The position numbers were made by a program, and so were the translations under genes. Below the pieces are notes generated by a model that saw only the letters and a list, made by a program, of their open reading frames with translations, did no database searches and was not told the DNA's origin. Below are positions 43,003 to 51,715 of a DNA stretch of 64,000 nt, one piece after another. The DNA is from Catellatospora vulcania (GTDB taxonomy: Bacteria; Actinomycetota; Actinomycetes; Mycobacteriales; Micromonosporaceae): the NCBI RefSeq assembly GCF_009720385.1, contig NZ_WARX01000006.1, positions 124,001 to 188,000 on the forward strand. The letters are read 5' to 3'. Position 1 is the first letter of the stretch. Each line of letters starts with the position of its first letter.

Positions 43003-44268
43003 GTGCCGAGAAGATCGAATGTGATGCCGGGCGCGGCCTGCGGGGCGTGCGGGCAGCCGCTGGTGTCCGAGCGCGACGCCCTGCCGTGGTGCGAGTCGTG
43101 CGAGTGGAACCTCGACGCTTTCGACCGGCGCAGCCGCGCACCGGGTTGGCGCTGGATCGACCGGCTCACCTTCGGCTGGGCGCTGCGCAGGTCGACACGC
43201 GACTTCGCGCTCTGGGCGCGTGCGGGCGTGCATCGCCCGCGCCGTACGACCTGGCTGGCATTGCAGGCGGTGTCGGCCGTCCTGCTGGCGGGCTGGGCGC
43301 TGCTGCTGTTCACCGGCATCCGGCTGGTGCTGACCGAGGTCGACGGTTGGCTGATGATCGGCGTGCTGTGCCTGGTGCTGGCGTACGGGCTGCGCCCACG
43401 CTTCGGCCACCTCGACGACGAGCTGCCGGTGGCCACCCGCGAGCGTCTCCCGGCGCTGCACGAGCTGGTCGACCGGGTCTCCGCGGCGGTGGGCACCGCG
43501 CCGCCGGACGTCATCGCGCTGACCTACGACATGAACGCGGGCACGGCCGAGATCGGCCTGTTCCGCCGTCGCCGGGTGATGCTGCTCGGCCTGCCGCTGT
43601 GGGCGGTACTGCCGGCGCAGCAGCGGGTGGCGCTGCTCGGCCACGAGATGGGCCACTTCGTCAACGGCGACCAGCGGCGGGCGTACCTGGTGGCCCCGGC
43701 GATGACGCTGGTGGCCCGGCTGATCGAGGTGCTGCGGCCGTCGTACGCGTCGATGGCCCTGGCCGGTCCCGGCGGCCTGATCATCCGGGCGTGCACCGGC
43801 GCGACCAGCTGGCTGGTGTCGCTGCTGGAGTTCGCCATGCACGTCGCCGCGGCCCGCGGCGGGCACCAGGCGGAGTACCTCGCCGACCGGATCGCCGCCC
43901 GGGTGGCGGGCGACACGGCGGCGCAGGATCTGGCTGACGGCATGGTGGTGCTGAGCGAGGTGCTCGAGCCGCTGGGCCGGTCGGCCCGGATGGGCGCCGG
44001 ACCGGCGGTGTGGCTGTCGAGCGCCGAGCACGTGCGGGAGCAGGCCGCCCCGCGACGCAACCGGCTGCGCCAGCTGTCGGTGCGCGAGGAGGCCTCCCTG
44101 TTCGCCTCGCACCCGCCGAGCGGTCTGCGGGCGCGGATGCTGGAATCGCACCGGGCCGACCCGCCCCGGGCCGCGCTGGTCGAGCTGACCGCGGAGCAGA
44201 ACGCCCGCATCGACGCGGAGCTGGCGAGCCGCTTCGAGGAATTGCGCCAGGCGGTGTCGGCGCGCTGA
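43003..44268 (+). CDS. M48-family membrane metalloprotease with N-terminal zinc ribbon
   Basis: 421 residues. Near the N-terminus two pairs of cysteines (CGACG and CESC, about residues 13-34) form a probable zinc ribbon. A single or double membrane segment follows (about 85-130). The catalytic HEMGH is at 214-218; the third zinc ligand is expected in the HQAEYLADR segment. It is a gluzincin related to Ste24/HtpX but distinct from the HtpX-like protein at 58541. Possible role is membrane protein quality control. GTG 43003 is preferred; ATG 43024 is possible. Confidence 0.85.
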   Translation: MPRRSNVMPGAACGACGQPLVSERDALPWCESCEWNLDAFDRRSRAPGWRWIDRLTFGWALRRSTRDFALWARAGVHRPRRTTWLALQAVSAVLLAGWALLLFTGIRLVLTEVDGWLMIGVLCLVLAYGLRPRFGHLDDELPVATRERLPALHELVDRVSAAVGTAPPDVIALTYDMNAGTAEIGLFRRRRVMLLGLPLWAVLPAQQRVALLGHEMGHFVNGDQRRAYLVAPAMTLVARLIEVLRPSYASMALAGPGGLIIRACTGATSWLVSLLEFAMHVAAARGGHQAEYLADRIAARVAGDTAAQDLADGMVVLSEVLEPLGRSARMGAGPAVWLSSAEHVREQAAPRRNRLRQLSVREEASLFASHPPSGLRARMLESHRADPPRAALVELTAEQNARIDAELASRFEELRQAVSAR

Positions 44269-44286
44269 GCTCGCGCCGTGATCGGG

Positions 44287-44292
44287 CATGAT
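44287..44292 (+). promoter_or_regulatory. Leaderless -10-like box for the TIGR01777 epimerase
   Basis: CATGAT followed by six bases and ATG at 44299; it overlaps the gap after the M48 protease stop. Confidence 0.35.
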
Positions 44293-44298
44293 TGTCGT

Positions 44299-45189
44299 AT
44301 GCGGATCGTCGTGGCCGGAGCCTCGGGCTTCCTGGGCCAACCCCTGGTGTCCACCCTGCGCTCCTCGGGTCACGAGGTCGTCCAGCTGGTACGCCGTCCC
44401 GCGGCGGACGCCTCGGAGCGGCAGTGGGACCCCGCCGAGCCGATCCGGTTGCCCGACGGCACCGACGCGGTGGTGAACCTGTGCGGGGTCGGCGTGAGCG
44501 ACCGCCGGTGGACGGAGGAGTACCAGGCGCTGATCCTGTCCAGCCGGGTGGTGCCGACCGCGACGCTGTCCCGCGCGGTCGCCGCGCAGCGCATCCCGAT
44601 CCTGGTCAACGCCTCCGGGGTGGGTTACTACGGCGACACCGGTGACCGCGAGGTGACCGAGCTGTCCCCGGCCGGCGACGACTTCCTGGCCGGGATCTCC
44701 CGGCACTGGGAGCAGGCGACCTCGCCCGCCGCGGCCGCGGGGGCGCGGGTGTCGCTGCTGCGCACCGGCTACCCGCTGCACCGCGACGGCGGCTTCCTCA
44801 AGGCGCAGCTGGTGCCGTTCAAGATGGGCATCGGCGGCCGGCTGGGCAACGGGCGGCAGTGGGTGCCGTGGATCTCGCTGTTCGACTGGCTGGCCGCGAC
44901 GCAGTTCATCCTGGACAGCGACCAGGTCGAGGGTCCGGTGAACATGGTCGGCCCGGCTCCGGTCACCAATGCCCAGTTCACCAAGGCCTTCGGCGCGGAG
45001 CTGCACCGTCCCACGGTGATGCCGATCCCCAAGGCCGCCCTCAAGATCCTCTACGGCGAGTTCGGCAACGAGGCGTACCGCAGCCTGCGCGTCATGCCCG
45101 GCGCCCTGACCGCGGCCGGCTTCCCCTTCCGCCACCGCACCGTCACCCAGGCCCTCCACGCCGCCCTCACCGACCCCATCCCCGCCTAG
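44299..45189 (+). CDS. TIGR01777 family NAD(P)-binding epimerase-like protein
   Basis: 296 residues of the extended SDR fold. The cofactor motif is AGASGFLGQPLV at the N-terminus; NASGVGYYGDTGDR carries the active-site Ser-Tyr region (Tyr-Tyr in place of YxxxK), as in the YfcH/SDR39U1-like proteins. HPDW-type ends are replaced by GEFGNEAYRSLRVMPGAL. Substrate is unknown. It has the same position next to the E2 gene and lipB as in mycobacteria. Hairpin repeat A3 follows. Confidence 0.88.
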   Translation: MRIVVAGASGFLGQPLVSTLRSSGHEVVQLVRRPAADASERQWDPAEPIRLPDGTDAVVNLCGVGVSDRRWTEEYQALILSSRVVPTATLSRAVAAQRIPILVNASGVGYYGDTGDREVTELSPAGDDFLAGISRHWEQATSPAAAAGARVSLLRTGYPLHRDGGFLKAQLVPFKMGIGGRLGNGRQWVPWISLFDWLAATQFILDSDQVEGPVNMVGPAPVTNAQFTKAFGAELHRPTVMPIPKAALKILYGEFGNEAYRSLRVMPGALTAAGFPFRHRTVTQALHAALTDPIPA

Positions 45190-45204
45190 CGGGCCCCGTT
45201 TTCA

Positions 45205-45269
45205 ATCGACGTTGGCCTATCCGATCGAGTTCGATCTACAAATTCTCGATCAGATAGGCCAACGTCTAT
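45205..45269. repeat. Hairpin repeat family A, copy 3
   Basis: 25-base arms (45205-45229 and 45245-45269) with two mismatches. The outer GACGTTGGCCTATC is identical to copies 1 and 2, while the inner stem is GATCGAG/CTCGATC instead of GGATGA/TCATCC; the sequence differs but pairing is kept. It separates two convergent genes. Confidence 0.9.
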
Positions 45270-45312
45270 GGTGGGCGGTGTCGGGGCGGCCTTCGGCGGG
45301 GCCTTCAGATCG

Positions 45313-46986
45313 TCAGCACTGGCCGTCGGCTATGACGTAGTAGTTGGGGGCGGTCTGCTTCAGGGTGTGGGTGTAGAAGGTGTTGTAGAGACCCATGTTC
45401 TGGTTCGAGCCGTTGGCGTACGTGTACCCGAGCGACTGGTACGCGCGTCCCGCCGCCACCTGGGCGTAGTTGCTGGCCGTGAAGCAGGCCGCGGTCGCGG
45501 CCGTGGTGGCCGGGACGGAGCCCGACTGTGCGCCCTCGACGCCGGACGAGTTCACCGCGCTGACCGTGTAGCTGTAGGTCGTGGACGCGGCCAGGCCGGT
45601 GTTGGTGTACGACGTGGCCGTGACCGGTGACGCGGTGACCTTCACCCCGCCGCGGTACACGTGGTAGCCGGTCGCGCCGGAGACCACCGACCAGGACAGC
45701 GACACGCTGCTCTCGGTGACCGCCGTGACGGTCAGCCCCGTCGGCGCGGCGGGGCCGGGCGGCGGGGTCGCCGACGTGGTCGCCGACACCGCACCGGACG
45801 CGGCCCCCTCGCCGGCCGCGTTGACCGCGCGGACGGTGTAGCTGTACGTCGTCGACGCGCTCAGCCCGCCGTCGGTGTAGGACGTGCCGGTGACCGGCGA
45901 CGCCGTCACCCTGGTCCCGCCGCGGTAGACGTTATAGCCGGTCGCGCCGGAGACCGCGGCCCAGGACAGGCTGACGCTGACGTTGGTGACCCCGGTGACG
46001 GCCAGGCCGGTGGGCGCGCCCGGCGGCGTGGTGGCGGTGTCGTCCAGGCCGAAGTACACCGCATCGCGGTAGGCCGAGCAGATGGTGTCCAGGAAGTACG
46101 ACGTCGCGGTGCCGCACTGGTCGACGCCGCTGCCCGGGTCGACCGGGGTGCCGTGGCCCATACCCGCGACCTTGTACAGCCGCACGTCGCTGCCGTACGT
46201 CTCCAGCGTCGTGCCGCCGGGCAGGCCGGTCGTGCCGGTGGGGGTCTGCGTGGCGCCGCGTACGTCGGTCCACTGGGCCACCAGTTCGGTGCCGTTGGCG
46301 GGCACCACGGTGGTGTCGGACTGGCCGTGCCAGATCGCCACCTTCGGCCACGGGCCGCCGTAGCCGGGGTAGGCGTTGCGGACCAGGTCGCCCCACTGCT
46401 GCGGGGTCTTGCTCTGGGCCGCGCCCTGGCAGACGGTGCCGCAGTTGTACGGCAGTCCCGCCACGACCGAGCCGGCCTTGAACACGTCCGGGTAGGTCGC
46501 CAGCATCACCGCGCTCATCGCGCCGCCCGCGGACAGGCCGGAGACGTAGACACGGTGGGCGTCCGCGCCCAGGTTCGCGACCGCGTGCGAGACCATCTGC
46601 CGCACCGACAGCGCTTCGCCCTGCCCGCGCGCGATGTCCGCGGCCTGGAACCAGTTGAAGCAGCTCAGCGAGTTGTTCGCGGACTTCTGCTCGGCCACGA
46701 TCAGGCTGAAGCCCCACAGGTCGGCGTATTTGCGCCAGCCGGAGTTGGTGAAGTAGCCGGTGCCGTTCTGGGTGCAGCCGTGCAGCAGCACCACGACCGG
46801 CCGCCCGGCGGGCAGGCTGTCCGGGCGGTAGCTGTACATGGTGAGGTTGCCGGGGTTGCTGCCGAACGAGCTGACCTGGGTCAGCGTCGCGGCCTGGGCC
46901 GGGGCGGCGGCGACGGCCACCCCGGCGAGTCCGGTCAGGACGGCGAGCGCCGCGCGGAGCAGCCGCGGGGCGGAGGGTCTGGGCAT
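45313..46986 (-). CDS. Secreted PHB depolymerase-like esterase with two FN3 domains
   Basis: 557 residues. A Sec signal peptide is visible (Arg-rich start, hydrophobic core, cleavage near APAQA-A). The catalytic domain (about 35-335) has VVLLHGCTQNG (oxyanion region), the nucleophile motif GLSAGGAM, and His in GMGHGTPVDPG, as in the PHB depolymerase/CE1 esterase family. Two fibronectin type III domains follow (APTGLAVTGV and APTGLTVTAV), then a 60-residue Tyr/Asn-rich domain ending in Cys. It acts outside the cell on a polyester, lipid ester or acetyl/feruloyl-polysaccharide. ATG 46986 follows AAGGAG. Confidence 0.9.
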   Translation of the reverse strand: MPRPSAPRLLRAALAVLTGLAGVAVAAAPAQAATLTQVSSFGSNPGNLTMYSYRPDSLPAGRPVVVLLHGCTQNGTGYFTNSGWRKYADLWGFSLIVAEQKSANNSLSCFNWFQAADIARGQGEALSVRQMVSHAVANLGADAHRVYVSGLSAGGAMSAVMLATYPDVFKAGSVVAGLPYNCGTVCQGAAQSKTPQQWGDLVRNAYPGYGGPWPKVAIWHGQSDTTVVPANGTELVAQWTDVRGATQTPTGTTGLPGGTTLETYGSDVRLYKVAGMGHGTPVDPGSGVDQCGTATSYFLDTICSAYRDAVYFGLDDTATTPPGAPTGLAVTGVTNVSVSLSWAAVSGATGYNVYRGGTRVTASPVTGTSYTDGGLSASTTYSYTVRAVNAAGEGAASGAVSATTSATPPPGPAAPTGLTVTAVTESSVSLSWSVVSGATGYHVYRGGVKVTASPVTATSYTNTGLAASTTYSYTVSAVNSSGVEGAQSGSVPATTAATAACFTASNYAQVAAGRAYQSLGYTYANGSNQNMGLYNTFYTHTLKQTAPNYYVIADGQC

Positions 46987-47142
46987 GGCGGGCTCCTTGA
47001 TAGTGATCCGTGTCACTCCCCTGTGGAGCCGCACGCTACGGTCTGCGGCAACACTCCCGACATGTCCACGAAACACACATTGCCGCGCCCCGCTATGGCG
47101 TCACTGTGGACCGGCCCGCCCGCAGGATCGCCGAACTCCAGA
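46987..47142. other. Intergenic region, no gene seen
   Basis: 156 bases between the esterase start and the end of the LLM gene, both on the minus strand. It should hold the esterase promoter; no palindrome or conserved site was recognised. Confidence 0.4.
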
Positions 47143-48150
47143 TCAGGCGACCGCCAGACCCGGGACGCGGTCGCGCGCCTGGTCGCGTCGCCACGCTGTC
47201 GGCAGCGCCGCCAGTGTCGCGATGAGATCCGAGGTCGCCTCGGGCGAGCCGGCTGCCTCGACCATGCACAGCTGGCGGCGTACCCCCGTGGTCTCGGCGC
47301 TGTGCGCCAGCGCGGCCGCGACCTCTTGTGGCGGGCCGACGGGCTGGATACGCAGCAGGTGTTCGACGTGGGCGGCCAGATCGCGGCCCGGTGGCGCGCC
47401 GCCGGCCGGGACGGCTGCGCGGATGCCGGCCAGCCAGCGGGGCAGGTTCGCGCGCAGTTCGCGCTCGCCGACGACCCGGCTCGCGCAGGGGTACGCCAAC
47501 CGCACGCGCGCGTGATCCGCACCGCCCGGATCGTGCCCGTGGGCCGAGGCCGCCTGGGCCCAGCGGTCGACGAGCGCGGCGGCTTCGGGGTCGTCGGCAT
47601 GCACGCCGAGCAGCAGCGGCAGGCCGTGCCGTCCCGCCAGTTCGGCGGTCTCGCCGGAGGTGACCGCGACCCGCACCGGCACCCTTGTCGCGGGCCGGGG
47701 CACCACGGCCAGCGGCCCGAAGCGGTGGAACTCCCCGTTCGCGACCACCTCGGCCGTCCCGGACAGCCAGCGCAGCAGCAGGTCCAAGGACTCGGCGAAA
47801 CCCCGGCGGTAGTGGTCGAGGCCGCGGCCGAGCACCTCGATCTCCTGCCACGGACCGCCCCGGGCCACCCCGAGCTGGAAGCGGTCCCCGGCGAGCGCGT
47901 GCAGCATGGCCGCCTCCTCGCCGAGCGCGACGGGGTGGCGGGAGCCGAGCACGGCGGCGGCCGTGCCGACGGTGATGCGCCGGGTCCCGGCCAGGATGTG
48001 CCCGGCGAGCACGGTCGCCGACGGGCACTGCCCGTACGCGACGAAGTGGTGTTCGGCCAGCCAGACTCCGCGCATACCGGCCCGCTCGGCCTCGCGCGCG
48101 TGGGCCACCGCCACGGCTGGGCCGAAGGCGCTGGTCAGGAAGATGTCCAC
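47143..48150 (-). CDS. LLM-class flavin-dependent oxidoreductase
   Basis: 335 residues of the luciferase-like TIM barrel: N-terminus MDIFLTSAFGP, EHHFVAYGQCPSATVLAG, TAAAVLGSRHPVALGEEAAML and QLGVARGGPWQE are typical of bacterial luciferase-family monooxygenases using FMNH2 or F420. The cofactor cannot be told from the sequence alone. Alone in its transcript, with repeat B3 located upstream of its start. Confidence 0.85.
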   Translation of the reverse strand: MDIFLTSAFGPAVAVAHAREAERAGMRGVWLAEHHFVAYGQCPSATVLAGHILAGTRRITVGTAAAVLGSRHPVALGEEAAMLHALAGDRFQLGVARGGPWQEIEVLGRGLDHYRRGFAESLDLLLRWLSGTAEVVANGEFHRFGPLAVVPRPATRVPVRVAVTSGETAELAGRHGLPLLLGVHADDPEAAALVDRWAQAASAHGHDPGGADHARVRLAYPCASRVVGERELRANLPRWLAGIRAAVPAGGAPPGRDLAAHVEHLLRIQPVGPPQEVAAALAHSAETTGVRRQLCMVEAAGSPEATSDLIATLAALPTAWRRDQARDRVPGLAVA

Positions 48151-48198
48151 AGAACCTCATTTATGGATCGCATCCGCCCAGTTGACAGGCGGTAGGGC

Positions 48199-48250
48199 GT
48201 TAAGAAGGGCACCTTCTACAACGCGGAGCGTTAAGAAGGTGCCCTTCCTT
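48199..48250. repeat. Hairpin repeat family B, copy 3
   Basis: Arms 48199-48224 and 48228-48250, separated by GGA. It differs from copy 4 (58509-58560) only in the spacer, giving a nearly identical 52-base block 10 kb apart. It lies just after the stop of the SCO5389-like gene. Confidence 0.92.
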
Positions 48251-48255
48251 TGTTC

Positions 48256-48651
48256 TCAGCAGTCGCGGAGTTCCGGGGACTGGTTGCGGAGTTGGGCTAC
48301 CGGGGAGATGAACTCCTGGTAGGTCTGGCCGCCGACGGCGCCGAGGGCGAAGGCGGCGACGCGGTGGCAGTTCTGGAAGGCGAGCTTGATGCCGAAGTGG
48401 CGCTCCAGGCCACCGCGGATCGCGTCGCTGGCCAGGGCGCGCAGCAGCTCGCCGCGCTCGGCCTCGCTGGGCGGCGGGGTGCCGTGCTCGCCGAACTCCG
48501 CGCCGGGCTCGTCGGCCAGCCGCTCGGCGGCGGCGCTGACCACGGTCCAGGCGTACGGCAGCGACTGGCGTACGCAGTCGACGAACTCGGCGTCGTCGAC
48601 CTGCCCGGCCTCGGCCCGCTCCAGCAGCGCCACGGGGACGTCCAGGGACAT
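48256..48651 (-). CDS. SCO5389-family conserved protein
   Basis: 131 residues, soluble. Distinctive segments are SLDVPVALLERAEAG, FVDCVRQSLPYAWTVVSAAA, ELLRALASDAIRGGLERHFG and AFQNCHRVAAF. Recognised as similar to the Streptomyces SCO5389 family of unknown function; two cysteines and several histidines could bind metal, but there is no proof. It follows the CooC-like ATPase gene by 32 bases, forming a two-gene operon. Confidence 0.8.
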   Translation of the reverse strand: MSLDVPVALLERAEAGQVDDAEFVDCVRQSLPYAWTVVSAAAERLADEPGAEFGEHGTPPPSEAERGELLRALASDAIRGGLERHFGIKLAFQNCHRVAAFALGAVGGQTYQEFISPVAQLRNQSPELRDC

Positions 48652-48683
48652 GGTGTTCTCCTTCTGTTGGGACGGCGGGGCCG

Positions 48684-49661
48684 TCAGTGGTGTCGTGCCA
48701 GCTCAAGCCGCTGTGGCCCGAGCACGAACGAGGGGTCGACCTGGGCGGCGAGGTCCTCGCCGCTGCGGGCGTTGCCCCACGCCTGCGCGTTTCGCAGGTG
48801 GAACTCGACGGCCTGCGCGGTGTAGCGCGGCCAGTCCTTACCCACACCATCCACAGTGGACCGGATCCTGTCCAGTGCGGCGCGGTTCGCGGCCTCCAGC
48901 TCGCTGATCGACTGCGGCGCGCCGCGCTCGGCGGCCCGCACGAAGCCGGACCGGCTGATCCAGGTGAGCAGGTCGTCGCCGACGTGCTCACGCAGGAAGG
49001 CCACGTCCGACTGGTCGTCGATCTTGTTGCCGATGACGTGCACCCGCACCCCGAAGTCGCGGGCGTAGCCGATGTACTGCCGGTACACCCCCACGCTGCG
49101 CAGGGTCGGCTCGCACACCAGGAAGGTGGCGTCGAACCGGGTGAACAGGCCGGAGGCGAAGCTGTCCGCGCCCGCCGTCATGTCCACCACGACGTACTCC
49201 CCCGGCCCGTCGACCAGGTGGTTGAGCAGCAGCTCGACCGCGCCGACCTTGGAGTGGTAGCAGGCCACGCCCAGGTCCTCGGTGGCGAACGGCCCGGTCA
49301 CCGCCAGCCGCACCCCGCCGACCCGGCGCACCAGGGCGTCGTAGATCGGGTTGGTCTCGTCGACCCGCAGCAGCCGGGAGCCCTGCCCCGGCGGCGTGGT
49401 CTTGACCATGGCGGCGGCCGAGGAGATGCGCGGATTGTCGCCGCGGAGGTATTCCTTGATCTTGTCCAGGTGGTCGCCCAGCGACGGCAGCAGGACGGCC
49501 TCGTCCTCGCTGAGCCCGAGTGCCGTCGCCAGGTGCTGATTGATGTCGGCGTCGATGGCCAGCAGGGCCGCGGGGGTCGCCGCCGCCGCGAGATGCCTGG
49601 CCACCAGCGCCGCAAGGGTGGTCTTGCCACTGCCGCCCTTGCCGACGAATGCCATCTTCAT
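48684..49661 (-). CDS. CooC/MinD-like P-loop ATPase
   Basis: 325 residues of the SIMIBI class. The deviant Walker A KGGSGKTT is at residues 8-15, with AIDADINQHLATALG as switch I region and VVVDMTAGADSFASGL as Walker B/switch II. GNKIDD serves base recognition. The nearest known members are CooC-type maturation ATPases for nickel enzymes and ParA-like proteins; no carbon monoxide dehydrogenase or parB is nearby. The gene lies directly behind a Fur/Zur-like dyad that reaches to two bases from the ATG, so metal control is plausible. Confidence 0.85.
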   Translation of the reverse strand: MKMAFVGKGGSGKTTLAALVARHLAAAATPAALLAIDADINQHLATALGLSEDEAVLLPSLGDHLDKIKEYLRGDNPRISSAAAMVKTTPPGQGSRLLRVDETNPIYDALVRRVGGVRLAVTGPFATEDLGVACYHSKVGAVELLLNHLVDGPGEYVVVDMTAGADSFASGLFTRFDATFLVCEPTLRSVGVYRQYIGYARDFGVRVHVIGNKIDDQSDVAFLREHVGDDLLTWISRSGFVRAAERGAPQSISELEAANRAALDRIRSTVDGVGKDWPRYTAQAVEFHLRNAQAWGNARSGEDLAAQVDPSFVLGPQRLELARHH

Positions 49662-49663
49662 AA

Positions 49664-49692
49664 CTGCTATTGATAGTCATTTTCAATAGCAG
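49664..49692. promoter_or_regulatory. Fur/Zur-like operator dyad
   Basis: Perfect 10-bp arms CTGCTATTGA and TCAATAGCAG around a 9-base centre. The central 15 bases (TGAAAATGACTATCA on the minus strand, 49671-49685) match a 7-1-7 Fur-family box at 13 of 15 positions of TGATAATNATTATCA, counting the centre as free. It ends two bases before the ATPase start codon, where it would cover the core promoter. Confidence 0.65.
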
Positions 49693-49802
49693 GGTCAATC
49701 ACCCTGCGTGTTCCCGCGCGTGTCGCTCCGTCACGGTGTGCGTGTCGCTCCGTCACGGTGTGATGCCGTCCGGCAGACCTCGGACCGGGACCGCCGCGCT
49801 GA

Positions 49803-49808
49803 TAAACT
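49803..49808 (+). promoter_or_regulatory. Leaderless -10 box for the membrane glycosyltransferase-like gene
   Basis: TAAACT followed by seven bases and GTG at 49816; it excludes the 36 in-frame codons upstream. Confidence 0.45.
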
Positions 49809-49815
49809 GCGCCGA

Positions 49816-51696
49816 GTGTCGATCGCCTCGCCCACCAGCCCGCTGAGCCCGCCCGCCGACGTCGCGGAGACGGCCGGCGGAGTCCCCGACGAGGCCGCCG
49901 TGCAGACCCGCCGCCGCCGCGCCGACCTGCTGGTCGCGGCCACCGCGCTGGTCATGGCGGTATGGGTCACCGGCGCGCTCTGGTCGGACCCGGCGCACCG
50001 CGCCAGCGGAGTCAACTCCGGTGACCAGGCGTTCTTCGAGTGGCTGCTGTCGTATGGCGCGTACGCGCTCACCCACGGCACGGACCCGCTCTTCACCCAC
50101 CTGCTCAACGTGCCCGACGGCGTGAACCTGGCGGTCAACACCTCGATCTCGGTGTACGCCTTCGTCTTCGCCCCGCTGACCATCCTGGCCGGCCCCGCGC
50201 TGACCTTCCTGGTCATCCTCACCCTGAACCTGGCCGGCACGGCGTACGCCTGGTACTGGCTGTTCTCCCGGCACCTGGGCGCGAACCGGATCGGCGCGGC
50301 CGTCGGCGGCCTGTTCTGCGGCTTCGCCCCGGCGATGATCTCCCATGCGAACGCCCACCTGAACTGGACCGCGCAGTGGGTCATCCCGCTGATCATCGCG
50401 CAGTGCCTGCTGCTGGTGCGCCGGGACCGGCCGGTGCGCGACGGCGCGCTGCTGGGGCTGTGGATCGCGGTCTGCTTCTCCATCGCCGCCGAGGCGCTGT
50501 TCTTCACCGCGCTGGCGCTGGGCGTGTTCACGCTGGTCTGGGTGCTGTCCCGGCGCGCGGAGGTCAAGGCGCTGGTGCGCCGGGTGCTGACCGGGCTGGG
50601 CAGCGGCGCGCTCGTCGCGGGCGTGCTGCTGGCGTACCCGCTGTGGCTGCACTTCGCCGGACCGCAGCGCTACCACGGCACCGGCTTCGACCCGCGCATC
50701 CACAACGAGGACCTCGCCGCGTTCGCCGCGTGGCCGGAGCGCTCGCTGGCCGGCGCGGTCGGCCTCAACACCGACCTCGCCGCGAACCCGACCGAGGAGA
50801 ACTCGTTCTTCGGCCTGCCGCTGCTGCTGCTGGTGATCATCGGCCTGGTGGTGCTGTGGCGGCGGGCTGCCCGGCCGCACCGGGCCAACCTGCTCGGCCT
50901 GGGCGTCACCGCGTTCGTGTTCCTGCTGCTCTCACTCGGCCCGGAGCTGCGCTGGCTGGGCGGGCTCACCGGGATTCCGATGCCCGAGGCGCTGATCGGC
51001 TGGCTGCCGGTGTTCAACGCCGCGCTGCCGTCCCGGCTCGCCCTGATCGTCGCGCCCGTGTTCGGGCTGGTCCTGGCCTGGCTGGCCACCGCGCTGAGCC
51101 GCACCGACGGCGGCAGCATGCGGGTGACCCTGCCCGGCCCGCGCTGGGCCTGGATCGCCGGGCTCACCGTCGCAATGCTGCCGCTGGTCCCGACGCCGCT
51201 GCTGGCCCGCGAACGCGCCGCCGTGCCGGAGTTCTTCACCTCCGGCCAGTGGCGCGAGTACGTCGCCGACGGCGGCACCGTGGTGCCCGTGCCGATCACC
51301 AACGACCTGCTCCCCGATGGCCAGCGCTGGCAGGCCGCGGCCCTGGCCGACGCGGCCGGGGCGGGCGAGGGCGTGTTCCGCCTGCCCGCGGGCTTCTTCC
51401 TCGGCCCCGGCGGCCCGAACGGCACCGGCCGCATCGGCCCGATCCCCCGCCCGACGCAGACGCTGCTGGAGACGGTCGCCAAGACGGGCGACGCCCCCGT
51501 GATCACCGACGCCTACCGGGCCGCGCTGCGCGAGGACCTGCGCTACTGGAACGCGAGCATCGTGGTGCTCGCCGACGACGTGCACGGCGCCCACTGGCCG
51601 ACCTACCAGCCCGCCCTCAAGTCGGTCATGACCGACCTCCTCGGCCCGCCCCAGCGCGTCGCCGACGTCTGGCTCTGGAAAGTCCCCACCGCCTGA
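49816..51696 (+). CDS. Polytopic membrane protein, GT-C glycosyltransferase-like
   Basis: 626 residues with about 11-12 hydrophobic segments and a large soluble C-terminal part. The first external loop has SGVNSGDQAFFEWLLSYGAYALTHGTDPLF, with Asp and Glu positioned as in lipid-linked sugar transferases (GT-C). A second loop carries HANAHLNWTAQW. Arg/Lys-rich cytosolic loops separate helix pairs. The real donor and acceptor are unknown. GTG 49816 is fixed by the promoter. It converges on the membrane protein at 51824 across repeat D1. Confidence 0.75.
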   Translation: MSIASPTSPLSPPADVAETAGGVPDEAAVQTRRRRADLLVAATALVMAVWVTGALWSDPAHRASGVNSGDQAFFEWLLSYGAYALTHGTDPLFTHLLNVPDGVNLAVNTSISVYAFVFAPLTILAGPALTFLVILTLNLAGTAYAWYWLFSRHLGANRIGAAVGGLFCGFAPAMISHANAHLNWTAQWVIPLIIAQCLLLVRRDRPVRDGALLGLWIAVCFSIAAEALFFTALALGVFTLVWVLSRRAEVKALVRRVLTGLGSGALVAGVLLAYPLWLHFAGPQRYHGTGFDPRIHNEDLAAFAAWPERSLAGAVGLNTDLAANPTEENSFFGLPLLLLVIIGLVVLWRRAARPHRANLLGLGVTAFVFLLLSLGPELRWLGGLTGIPMPEALIGWLPVFNAALPSRLALIVAPVFGLVLAWLATALSRTDGGSMRVTLPGPRWAWIAGLTVAMLPLVPTPLLARERAAVPEFFTSGQWREYVADGGTVVPVPITNDLLPDGQRWQAAALADAAGAGEGVFRLPAGFFLGPGGPNGTGRIGPIPRPTQTLLETVAKTGDAPVITDAYRAALREDLRYWNASIVVLADDVHGAHWPTYQPALKSVMTDLLGPPQRVADVWLWKVPTA

Positions 51697-51715
51697 CGCG
51701 GCGGCGGGGCCCGTC

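Noticed and set aside
42934-45159. Minus-strand frame of 741 codons across the M48 protease and epimerase genes
   Set aside because: His/Arg/Gln-rich shadow with no start context, opposite two convincing genes.
48684-49661. Chromosome partition ParA
   Set aside because: No parB or parS-like sites nearby, and the sequence after Walker A is closer to CooC-type ATPases than to ParA.
49664-49692. DtxR/IdeR iron box before the CooC-like ATPase gene
   Set aside because: The TTAGGTTAGCCTAA-type consensus does not fit; the Fur/Zur 7-1-7 pattern matches better.
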